A DNA stretch of 54,839 nucleotides, taken from Priapulus caudatus (taxonomy: Eukaryota > Priapulida > Priapulimorpha > Priapulimorphida > Priapulidae). The stretch spans positions 311,830 through 366,668 of the forward strand of contig NW_014577105.1 of NCBI RefSeq assembly GCF_000485595.1, read 5' to 3'. Under the pieces are notes generated by a model. It worked only from the letters and a program-made list of their open reading frames with translations, did no database searches and was not told the DNA's origin. Shown here one piece after another: positions 1-10,300 of this stretch. A program made the translations under genes and the position numbers. Each line of letters begins with the position of its first letter. The first letter of the stretch is position 1.

Positions 1-82
1 GAGTCTTCTCCGGGCTGCTCACTGCTGGAGTCTTCTCCGGGCTGCTCACTGCTGGAGTCTTCTCCGGGCTGCTCACTGCTGG
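1..82 (-). repeat. 27-bp tandem repeat, three copies, in the integrase tail
   Basis: Three perfect head-to-tail copies of a 27-bp unit start at the window edge. On the minus strand they lie in frame with the integrase C-terminal region (the segment reading KVDVDGTLWRRHLDQL at about 215-262) and encode a nine-residue acidic repeat, SSEQPGEDS. The array may extend left of the window. The 27-bp period (9 codons) keeps the frame. Confidence 0.85.
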
Positions 83-1258
83 AGTCGCCTTCTTATTACT
101 GGACTCACTCTCCCCCATACCAGCGTTTCGACTACCAGCAGAGATGAACGCTGGAGATGACATTTCCGGGATGGTACTATTCTGCGGTGCTGCTGAACTA
201 ATGTTCGCCGATGTTAACTGATCCAGATGTCTTCTCCACAAAGTACCATCAACGTCGACCTTGTACGTCGACGTCGATAGTGGGCCTGTCTGGGAATGAA
301 TCTGCCCGTGCACCCACATGTTTCCCCGGATACGATAATCACGTGTAATCACCGTCTGTCCCACTTTCAGCCGCCGAACACCAGAATCTCGAGTGTTCAT
401 GCTCATCTGCTTACGTTACACTATGTGTGCCAGATTCGGCTTCAACACATCCAAACGTGTTCGTATGTTGCGTCCATACAGCAGCATGGATGGCGATTTA
501 TTTGTCATCGCATGTGGTGTGATGCGATATTTCCATAGGAAACAGTTCAGCCTCTGGTTTACAGAACTGCCTTGTGCTGCCTTCATGGCACGTTTGAACG
601 TTTGGACAAAACGCTCTGCCTGGCCATTTGTTCTCGGATGAAATAGCGCCGACGTCGTATGACGAATTGTGTTAGCCATCGTGAACTACTTGAATTCTTC
701 TGAACGAAATTGAGGACCATTGTCCGAGACAAGCTCAACTGGAATCCCCTGACGTGCAAAGAGGGTTCTCAGTTGGTTGATTGTGGCTGTGCTAGTTGTA
801 CTCTGTGTATGGAATACTTCCGACCACTTCGAATAGGCATTTACGACTATCAGAAACATCACCCCTTCCAACGGGCCTGCAAAATCGATATGTAACCCAT
901 ACCAAGGTGCTCCAGGCAAACTCCACAGGTGAACAGGTGAAGCTGGCAGTGTGTTCTGCCTTGAGACGCACCCCCTACATGCTTTGCACATTGTCTCAAT
1001 GTCTCTGTCAATGTGTGGCCACCACACATAGGAGCGCGATAGCATTTTCATCTTGACAATGCCAACATGCCACGAATGTATCTCGTCCAGAACTCTGGAT
1101 CGCAGCGATTCAGGGACAATCACCCTGTTTCCCCACATAAGACACCCTTGATGCACATTCAGCTCGTCCTTGCGTGCCAAGAAATTTGCCAAGTGCAAAT
1201 CGCTGTTCTTTTGATCAGGAAAATGTCCGCTCATGACAAAATCCAACAATTGTGACAA
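83..1258 (-). pseudogene. Ty3/gypsy integrase (decayed)
   Basis: The integrase catalyses insertion of retrotransposon cDNA. The zinc-binding HHCC region is visible (WHVGIVKMK, then YVWWPHIDRDIE, then CKACRGC). The catalytic core keeps all three acidic positions: the Asp in LHIDFAGPL, the Asp in LVSDNGPQF and the Glu in NGQAERFVQ. The C-terminal part (YKVDVDGTLWRRHLDQL) matches the chromatin/DNA-binding tail of K02A2.6-like elements. A stop at 686-688 splits the core and another lies at 416-418, so no functional protein can be made. Open blocks are 686-1258 and 416-679. Confidence 0.9.
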
Positions 1259-1282
1259 AACTGGATCACGTCTCGTTTCTGT

Positions 1283-1849
1283 TCAGATTTTCTCACACGA
1301 CACTGGAATGCCCTCCCAATGTGTGGTATAGAAAATTTCAACTGGGTCACTGTCTCCTTCGAATGTATCCACTTCCGCCAGTGAAAGTCGCGAGAGTGTG
1401 TCAGCATTCAAATGCTTCTTGGTGCTTTTGTACTCAATGTCGTACTGGTAACTTGACAAAAACACTGCATACCTCTGCAGTCTTGCAGCTGTCATGACGG
1501 GTAGTGCCTTGGACGGGTTAAATATACCGGGTAATGGCTTGTGGTCCGTTACAAGCGTGAACCTATGTCCGTACAGGTACGCGTTGAATTTCCGAACACC
1601 CCAATACAAGGCCAAAGCTTCCTTGTCTATTTGGGAGTACCCTTTCTCGGCTTTGTTCAACGTTCGCGACGCAAATGCTATCGGTCTCTCTGTGTTGTTG
1701 GGACACACGTGCGAGAGTACACATCCAATGCCATATGGTGATGCATCGCACGCTACCTTCATTCGCAGTGACGGATCAAAGTGACACAGTACCTTTTCAG
1801 AGCATATCATGTCCTTGATTTGCTGAAATGACATTTCACACTGAGGGGT
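1283..1849 (-). pseudogene. Ty3/gypsy RNase H domain (decayed)
   Basis: This block continues in the same frame as the RT, separated from it by one TAG codon (1850-1852). RNase H removes the RNA strand during reverse transcription. Recognisable pieces are VACDASPYGIGCVL (first catalytic Asp), SQIDKEALALYWGV (Glu), VTDHKPL (Asp) and the downstream NADTLSRL that ends the domain in Ty3/gypsy proteins. It ends at a TGA (1283-1285), 25 bases before the integrase block resumes in frame. Confidence 0.92.
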
Positions 1850-2600
1850 CTATTCCCACTGTTTGTCGTCATGCAACAGATCATGCAATGGTGCCGCAAC
1901 TATCGACAAGTTCTCTAGGAAACCGTGGTAATCATTTACGAGACCGAGAAAAGCACGAAGCTCTGTCACGCTCTCAGGCCTCCTTGTATCCCTCACTGCT
2001 CGGAGCTTCTCGGGAGACTTGTGCAATCCTTGTGCATCTATTTCGTGTTCACAGTAACTGATTCTGTCTTGGAAAAATTTTAATTTATCCAAGTTTGCTT
2101 TAAGTCCGTATGACTCCAACCGTTCAAACACCATCTTCAGGTTGCTCAAGTGTTCATCATCCGAACAACCGGACACAATGATGTCATCTACCATACATTG
2201 TGTGAATGGAACGTTCTGTAGGACCTGGCCAATCGCTCTCTGCCACTGTGAAGGTGCACTTGACACACCAAAAACTAGGCGGTTGTAACGGAATAATCCC
2301 TTGTGCGTGTTTATAACCAGCATGTTTTTCGACTGCTCTTCCATTTCTATCTGGTGATACACGTGGGTTAGGTCAATCTTGGAGAATTTTTGTCCACCCG
2401 CCAAACTAGCGAAGATGTCTTCTATTCTTGGTAGTGGGTACTTATCTACACACATAACTGGGTTCAGTGTCATGCGGTAGTCTCCACAAATGCAGATTTG
2501 TCCATTTTTCTTTACTGCCGATACGATGGGTGTTGCCCATTTACTGTTCGACTGGTTCGATTATACCTTCTTGCTGCAGATTTTGTAACCCGTTTTCGAT
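1850..2600 (-). pseudogene. Ty3/gypsy reverse transcriptase (decayed)
   Basis: The open block 1850-2473 carries palm and thumb motifs: KYPLPRIEDIF, FSKIDLTHVYHQIEM, VFGVSSAPSQWQR and the catalytic box CMVDDIIVSG, in which the usual YxDD is VDD-type. The fingers region continues to about 2600 (AVKKNGQICICGDYRM can be read across 2467-2520 with frame changes), and no gag or protease lies beyond it. The in-frame TAG at 1850 and the damaged N-terminus make it non-functional. Confidence 0.93.
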
Positions 2601-2640
2601 CTTGGACCTCAACACTCAGTCACTTTCCGTGTTCGTGTCC

Positions 2641-4149
2641 TTGCCCAGTTTTGTATTGAATGGGGCCCGTGTTATAGTTCAACCATGGTATGATTTTATA
2701 CCCAATACCCTATAAATATTCACTCTGTCTTGGGCTACCTTGTATCACCATGTAAAATTGTCTCAACTTAGGTCATACTGATGTATTGACATGATTGTCA
2801 ATAAATGAAGTAAAAGAACTTCAGAAGTGAAAGGGATAAGTAGGTTTTGATTACAGTATACTAGGCCTATGTTAGCATTACATATACATAGACAATTACA
2901 TTTACATTTACAATTACATTACATAGACAAGGTTGTGCCATGGCAAGTTGCTATACCATGACTATGTTCGACAGCGTGTTGGTTAGCTTCTTCATCATCT
3001 GAACCATTATCATACTCATAATTGTATCAGGAATATGTCTATTACCATTTGGAAGGTTTAGTTCCAAAATTTCATCAACTAATTCCAAGGAATTTCACTT
3101 TTGCATGTTTGGCCTATTTTAGCGCCAAAATAGGGCATTTTTAAGAATATGTCAAAACTCATTGCATACCATAGCGTAAATGAAAAACAAAAAAACTTTT
3201 TTTTACTATAAATCAACTTCTACATCTCTGCTTCAGAATAGACACACTCAGACCAACAAATAACCATTGGTAACGATTCTGTAGGGCATTTTTTGACGGG
3301 GTCCGATTTTAAGCAGAGGTCAAATTTCATGACCCTTTGACCTCTGCTGACCTACATACACAACAGATTTGCATATAATGGATATAAAGTGTAGAGGACA
3401 AAAATACCAACATTTTGAGGGGTAATTTGTCACTGTATGTCCATTCCTTGCAAAATTATTCAATTTTATATTTCCCCTACACCATAATTGGCGCCTGCCG
3501 CTCCACCACGAGTGCACATATACAAGTGGCAATTTCTACCATTAAGCTGTGAGTCTCATACAGCTCGGCTTGCTTCATGTTTTATTTTCATCTATGGACA
3601 TAGGCCTTTCAAAAAAATATAGTGAGGATTTGCCACCCCAGGTGGTACCAATTGATGAAATTTGGGGGTCTGGCTCATGGACTATAACGCTAACATGTCT
3701 TAGAACCTTCGTACTTGGCTATATTCACCAAAACATGCATGATTCGAGTTTTGATTACTTGTTTTGATTACTGCTGCTATATCTTGGTATATGGATAGCA
3801 CCAGCTAACGGCCAATTTCAAAATAAAAACAGAATAATTTCAATAAACTACACAGAATCAGATGTAACTTGTTGGTAAGCTAAGGCGCCATTTGCAAATT
3901 CATTGTCGCTATAATCAAATATGCCATGGTGTTACAGTATGTTCAATTCCATTTTTCTATGCTATAACAGCATCAATTCTTTCCAAATGGTGTAATCAGT
4001 AATATATCCGCTATGAGGTGAGACTATATTTTGTTCGGATTGTGCGTTTTGGAGCAATGCTTTGGTAATAAACCCTAATGATGCGCACAAGTTTTTGTGT
4101 CCAATCGATGCGCCAGCACTGCGTATATTGGATGTCGCTGTTGCTGCAG
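2641..4149. other. Non-coding stretch upstream of the first visible ATP9-like exon
   Basis: I see no gene here. It is AT-rich, with a short degenerate CATTTA/CAATTACATT run near 2885-2930. No segment resembles the residues that should precede ARYHHAK in ATP9 proteins, so the preceding exon is probably to the left of the gypsy fragment. The last bases end in a good polypyrimidine tract and AG at 4148-4149. Confidence 0.5.
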
Positions 4150-4320
4150 GCGCGCTACCACCACGCGAAGGTGAGCGTCGTGAATCGTGCAGGACACGTG
4201 CAGGCGGTGCTCGAGGGGCTGGAGCGCGACATGGAGCTGCTGTGTGTCACCGGCGTCGAGGACAAGCTGCAGACGGATGTGCGGCCGACCCTCGAGCTGC
4301 TGCGCAATGCAGGCATCAAG
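4150..4320 (+). CDS. ATP9: ATP9-like exon A (N/P-domain boundary)
   Basis: 57 codons, phase 0 to phase 0. It starts after TTGCTGCAG with [10 protein letters not shown] and ends LRNAGIK before GTACGC. It includes the [16 protein letters not shown] segment that links the nucleotide-binding and phosphorylation domains. Confidence 0.95.
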
Positions 4321-7300
4321 GTACGCAGCACAACGTCGGCTTGTCCGCAATGAGCACAACTTATGTTTCAAATGTAAATGTCTAGAAAGATTCGTCTAGA
4401 ACAATTTTTGTGTAGAATTTAAATGATTTAGGACATGATGTGTAATGTAGAATAGTATGTTATTATCAAAAAATATTTTATTTTAATTAGCATATAATAA
4501 TGATTTTAATAGAGAGTAATATTTAACCTAAAATATGCATATGTATACATACATATGCAGTGGCGTAGCCAGGGGGGGGGGCAATGGGGGCGGTCGCCCC
4601 CCCCCCTAAGATTTAGAAGGTGAAAAAAATGATATCCTTGTTTTGTTAAAATATCTACATCAACACACTGCTACCTTATTTAAACCAGCAGGACGGTTCC
4701 AAGTCGATAAAACATGCCAACAACATGCACCAAATTGCACCATTAACAACATCAAAATGCAAAAAGCTCTCACTCCCACCCTTCCTTGGTCGCTCCGCTC
4801 CCTCAAACTTATTGCCGCCTCCCCTTAGATTTAATCCTGGCTACGCCGTTGTAGATATGTACCTACGTACGAACGCACATATGGACACGTATTTTTGTCA
4901 CATATTACAATTATTATTAATAGAACTGCACAATCTGCGATGCGTAACTAAGATCAGTAACTGATATGATCAATCAGTTGACGACATCTTGTCACGGCAG
5001 GTGTGGATGCTGACAGGTGACAAGATGGAGACGGCGACATGCATTGCGAAAAGCTCGCGGCTCGTGTCTCGCTCTCAGACCGTGCACACGCTCGCGCCTG
5101 TTGCGACGCGCACCGACGCACACCTCCAGCTAAACACATTCCGCCGCCGCAGCGACTCTGCCCTCGTTATTACGGGCGAGTCCCTTGAGGTAAAGTGGGT
5201 GGGGCAGGGGCGGTGGTGGTAAGGCGGTGGTGGTGAGGCAGGGAGAGAAAACAGGTTGGGACGGGGGCAGGGTCGGTTGTGGTGGTGAGGCCAGGGGTGG
5301 GAGCAGGGACAGCAAACAGGTTGGTACGGAGATGGGGGCAGGGGAGGCTGTGGTGGTGAGGCGGGGGTGGGAGCAGGAACAGCAGACGGGGGTTGCTGTG
5401 GTGGTGAGGCGGGGGTGGGAGCAGGAACAGCTGACGGGGGTTGCTGTGGTGGTGAGGCGGGGGTGGGAGCAGGAACAGCTGACGGGGGTTGCTGTGGTGG
5501 TGAGGCGGGGGTGGGAGCAGGAACAGCTGACGGGGGTTGCTGTGGTGGTGAGGCGGGGGTGGGAGCAGGAACAGCAGACTGGGGTTGCTGTGGTGGTGGC
5601 AGGGCTGTGGACAGGTGGTGCAGTGGTGTGGTATGTTGTGCAATGTAGGCAGGTGTGTGAGATGGGACAGAGTCGCAGTGTAGTGACCAGTGGGAAGGGA
5701 TGGGGCAGAATAGAGGGTGATGGTGCAGGCAGAGGTGGAAATCTGGACAAGGGGCAGGGCAAGTGAGCCAAAGGCTAGGGTGAGTAAAGCATTGGTGATT
5801 AACACGTCACATTATTACCATTTTTAGCTCGCCTTGACATCGTCAAGGTGAGCTATTGCCATGGGGTGTCGTCCGTCGTACATCCGTCCGTCCGTCAACA
5901 TTTGGCTACGGTCCAAGATAACTTAAGAACCGTTTGACCCACATGTTTCAAATTGCATATAGATGTTACTCCTATGGGAGAGGTTTGAACGTCCTATTTT
6001 GGAGCACGCCAGTCGACCTACTTTTGAGCCAAGTCCACTTTTTGGCAAAAATGGAAATGGCCATAAGTCAGTTTAGGTTCAACGGATTTTGCTAATTTCT
6101 GGTATGTGAATGAATAAGGACTGGCCCTAAAACATATCACACGGGTTTTGATTTTTTGTTGTTGAAATTATGCAAATTAGGTAGATTTTAGCAATTTCAC
6201 TATGCATTTCAGTGTCAGCCTACGGTCAACGATAACTCAAGAACCGTTTGTCCCACATGTTTCAAATTGCATACAGTTGTTACTCCTATGGGAGAGATTT
6301 GAACGTCCTATGTTGGAGCATGCCAGTCGACCTAGTTTTGAGCCACGCCCACTTTTTGGCAAAAATTAAAATGGCCATCTAGATTCATTCGATTTTGTTA
6401 AATTTTGGTATATGAATGTGTAAGGCTAGCCCCAAAACAGTTGTTACTCCTATGGGAGAGATGACAACGTCCTATTACGTTTATTTCGTCTAACTGGTTA
6501 ACAACTCTACAATCATACATATATACGTGTAATATTGTGTTTTAGATTCTTCGTTACAGTAATTTGACTGGAATATTTTATTGTTTTTATTTGCGCGATA
6601 TTCGAAAACCAAAATGGTGATCATTTAGGCGTAGCGCCATCTCTCATCAAGATTTCAGACTTTCAGATCTGAAACATTTATTTTTGCATCAAAACTTATG
6701 CATGTATCATTATCAAGAGTATATAATGGGAGATATGCTATATAATGGGAGTTCTCCCATATATACTCTTGCTTTATATATCCCCCCTCCCTCTTCTATC
6801 ACACCCAAGGTGAGCTACAGTGTCATTGACACTTTCATTCACAAGACACTGACAACCAATCCGTGAGATCCCCCAGAGTATCCCTCTCGTGATATGTAAA
6901 GAATGTACCGCTAACGCTTTTCTCATCAGTGGATTATGACTATTGCAGGTGTGTCTTAAGTACTATGAGCACGAATTCATGGAGCTTGTCTGTCAGTGTC
7001 CAGCAGTTGTCTGCTGCCGTTGCTCACCGACGCAGAAGGCCGACATCGTGCGTCTGTTGAAGACGCACACGGGCAAGCGGACGTGTGCAATCGGTGACGG
7101 CGGCAACGACGTCAGCATGATACAGGCGGCGCACGCTGGCATCGGCATCGTCGGCAAGGTGCCACGCGTTACGCTCTCTCTCACGGCTTCCTGTCTGTCT
7201 GTCTGCCTGTAGGCCCGCTTACTAAGCTAAGTTTCTGGTTTGCCTGCTCCCATGTCTGTCTACTTGTTTGCATGCCTACCTTCCTGCTGCCTTGCTATCT

Positions 7301-10300
7301 GTCTTCTTATCAGTTTTCGTGCCTGCTTGCTCCTAATCTATCTGCCTGCCCCGATTTCTGGCTATCTTGAGTATTGACTTATTTATACTAATTTATACAA
7401 TAACTAGCAGGACACCCGGCGTTGCCCAGGAAATAAAGTGCTCGGATGACGACAACTTGGTTGAAAGAAAAATACACAAAAATATATCTATCCATCCATC
7501 CATCAATCTATCTATCTATCTATCAATCTATAAATCTATTTATCTATTTATCTATGTATTTATCTTTTTATCTATCTAACCTATCAAAAATATATCTATC
7601 TATCTATCTATATAAATATCCATCCCATCCATCTATCTATCTATCTATAAATCTATTTATCTATTTATCTATCTATTTATCTATCCATATATCTAGCTAT
7701 CTATCTATCTATCTACCTAGATCTATCTATCTATCTATCTACCTATCTATCTATCTACCTATCTACCTATCTATCTACCTATCTATCTATCTAACCTATC
7801 GAAAATAGTCTTGCACACTCTGTATCAAGTCAGTGCAAGGTGAATGTTGTTACGACCATGACATGGCGGATGTAACATAATGCATGTATATTAACGCAAT
7901 GTAACGCGCATTGTACAGTAATGCAAGTCAGTGCAAAGTGAATCCCGTTTATTTAGTGCTGCTTCAGGGGCCCGTTTATTTAGTGTGTCCACGCACCTTG
8001 AGAAATTCTGAGAAATTACGAGGTTATCATCGCAAAACTCCCGACACCGCCCATCCTGATGTCACAAAGCTATATGTAAACAAACAGGCGTGTTGCGAGG
8101 TGCCTGCCTCCGATATCCATTTTGAGGCCCGCTAAGCCAAGCATAAAGTGCGCGGGCAAGACGGCACACACACAGCTACGTTCATTGGCTAAAACAATCG
8201 AGTAGCGCGGTCAGGGATTTTCGGAATTCTTTCATTTTAAGAAAAACTTCAATGTTTAATGAGTGACGCACTCGTTCACTTCCGAAAGCGGGTCAAAATG
8301 CCGAATTTTTCCACTTTGATGCAAAATGCATCGGCCGGGCCTTTCATTACTTACGAAAAGCAAACAGTCTCGCCAAACACCTAGACGCAGTAACTGGTCA
8401 CGTCGTTGATGCCCCATTCAGTGTCAATCAACGAAGAAGGCGGGGCTTATTCCGATTACGGAGATGCGTTAATGCAACAAAAGGACGTAGCGCAGTGCGC
8501 TTAATGGCGTGCTATTTTCTTTTTTGTGCCAAACTCTATCGTAAGAAACCGTTCTAGCCTAGCAGAATGCCCTAGTTCTCGAGATCGGCGATTCCGTACC
8601 TCAATGGGTGCGGCGTACGCTGTGATTGGAAGACACAAATTGTCAATCCTCGGCGCGCCTCGGCATCATGGCCGCATCACGTCCAGCGTAAGGGGCGGGT
8701 CATCACCATGGCGATAAATAACAAGACGTTTTTGTGGAGTAATGGCTGCGTCAATAACTGGAAATGCGAGAAAAGACAGTAGAAGGAAAAGAAATTTCAT
8801 TGTCAATGAATGACGGAAACATGCGAGGTTTCCCGAAGCTATCGCCAGAACGAGAGAGAGTTGCAGCAACTACGTATCTCTAGTCGGTTTTTGGCGAAAA
8901 TACCACATTTTCACTGCTAATTATCTCAGCGTAGAGGCATTGTAGGGACAAGCGGTTTGTTTTATATTAGCAAGGTAGGACAGCTGATCAATAATACCAC
9001 AAAGAATCATCAAAATAAAACGGGCAAAGTTTATTAATTCGACTAATACTGCAGCATGGTTTCAGCATTTCACTGTTGTACGCTCTCCTTCTTAATACGC
9101 TCTTGATAGATTGTAAACTGATCCTCATTGCGATTACACTTGGTTTGACTTCTATAATGATTGTTGCTTGCAGGAAGGGAAACAAGCATCATTGGCTGCT
9201 GATTTCTCGATCATTCAGTTCAGCCACATTGCAAAACTGCTCCTTGTTCACGGGAGAAACAGGTATGTTACAGATGCTAAGTGTATGTGTTGGACAATAG
9301 CCAGAAACGTATCTTCTCTGAGACAAGTTAACGTTTTCGCAGTGGATATTTCTAGGCAATCGTGAAAGTAACTAGAACGGCTGGTAATTATGCAGTCATG
9401 AACATGAATTGTTTAACAATGGAGGTAACCATATATTTGATAACAAATCAGGTAACCATAACATAGCTAGCGATACAGGTAACCATGACACAGCTAACAA
9501 TACATGTAACTACACGAATTGGGTAAATCACATACATGACACATACACAGGCATGCACACATTTAATTACATACTACTGCTGTCTGTGCATAAGAGGACG
9601 TGTTAGTGTTGTTGGTTCTGTTGCCATTATTTACAGCTACAAGCGCTCTGCATCGCTAAGTCAGTTTGTGATGCATCGGGGTCTCATCATCTCAGCCATG
9701 CAAGTCATCTTCTGCTCAGTCTTCTATTTTGTCTCCATACAGATGTTTCCCAGCTTCTTGATGGTCGGGTAAGAGTTGCATTTGGATAGGCTTACTGACA
9801 ATGCCTCCGAGTGAATAATGATCTATAATATTATGCAATTCATTATAAAAACGTGTTTTGTGTGAACATGCATTCTTCGTTATTTGGACGTATTATTTGA
9901 CATTATGAGTTTAAAGGTATCAGGTCTCAATATTATTGTAACATATGTTTTACAGATGTTTACATAGAGTAGTCGGTGGAGTTAGACTAGGGGTTGTTTT
10001 TGTAATAGTCTATCTAGACACAACATCGCGCATCTTGTTGGAGAATTGTACACGTGTTTTAGGTCGGGCGTTTCTAGGGTCATTGTGAAATGGAGGTAGG
10101 ACGCGGTCTGGGAGAACGGGTGAGATGTGCGCGCAGGATGTAGAGGTTTTGGGGGTAATATATAGAAGAGAGATTAGAGAGACGGGGAGAGATGGGGAGA
10201 GACAGAAGCCTCGTCTACACGACGAACCTTAACTCGAGTTAAGCTAACTCGAGTTAAGCGTTAACTCGAGTTAGCAATTATGTAGCGTCTACACGACAAC

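Larger units (their letters stand above)
1..2640 (-). mobile_element. Decayed Ty3/gypsy retrotransposon, pol 3' two thirds, truncated at both ends
   Basis: Reading leftward on the minus strand, reverse transcriptase (about 2600-1850), RNase H (1849-1283) and integrase (1258 to the window edge) follow each other in a single frame. That frame is broken by stop codons at 1850-1852, 1283-1285 and 686-688, and by a probable frameshift near 2480-2560. Gag and protease are missing: homology fades at about 2600-2640. The integrase C-terminus runs off the left edge, so the 3' LTR is not in the window. The sequence style (KYPLPRIEDIF, FSKIDL) is that of the K02A2.6-like Ty3/gypsy proteins common in animal genomes. 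This element is inert and is probably an insertion upstream of, or within an intron of, the ATP9-like gene. Confidence 0.92.

Noticed and set aside
2641-4149. Search for the ATP9 exon preceding ARYHHAK
   Set aside because: No open segment with the expected preceding residues and a donor was found; the exon is assumed to lie outside the window.
5130-5805. Two minus-strand frames of about 210 codons with SCSHPRL repeats and their plus-strand counterparts
   Set aside because: Artefact of the 48-bp minisatellite, whose period is a multiple of three; they overlap the real ATP9 exon B on the opposite strand.
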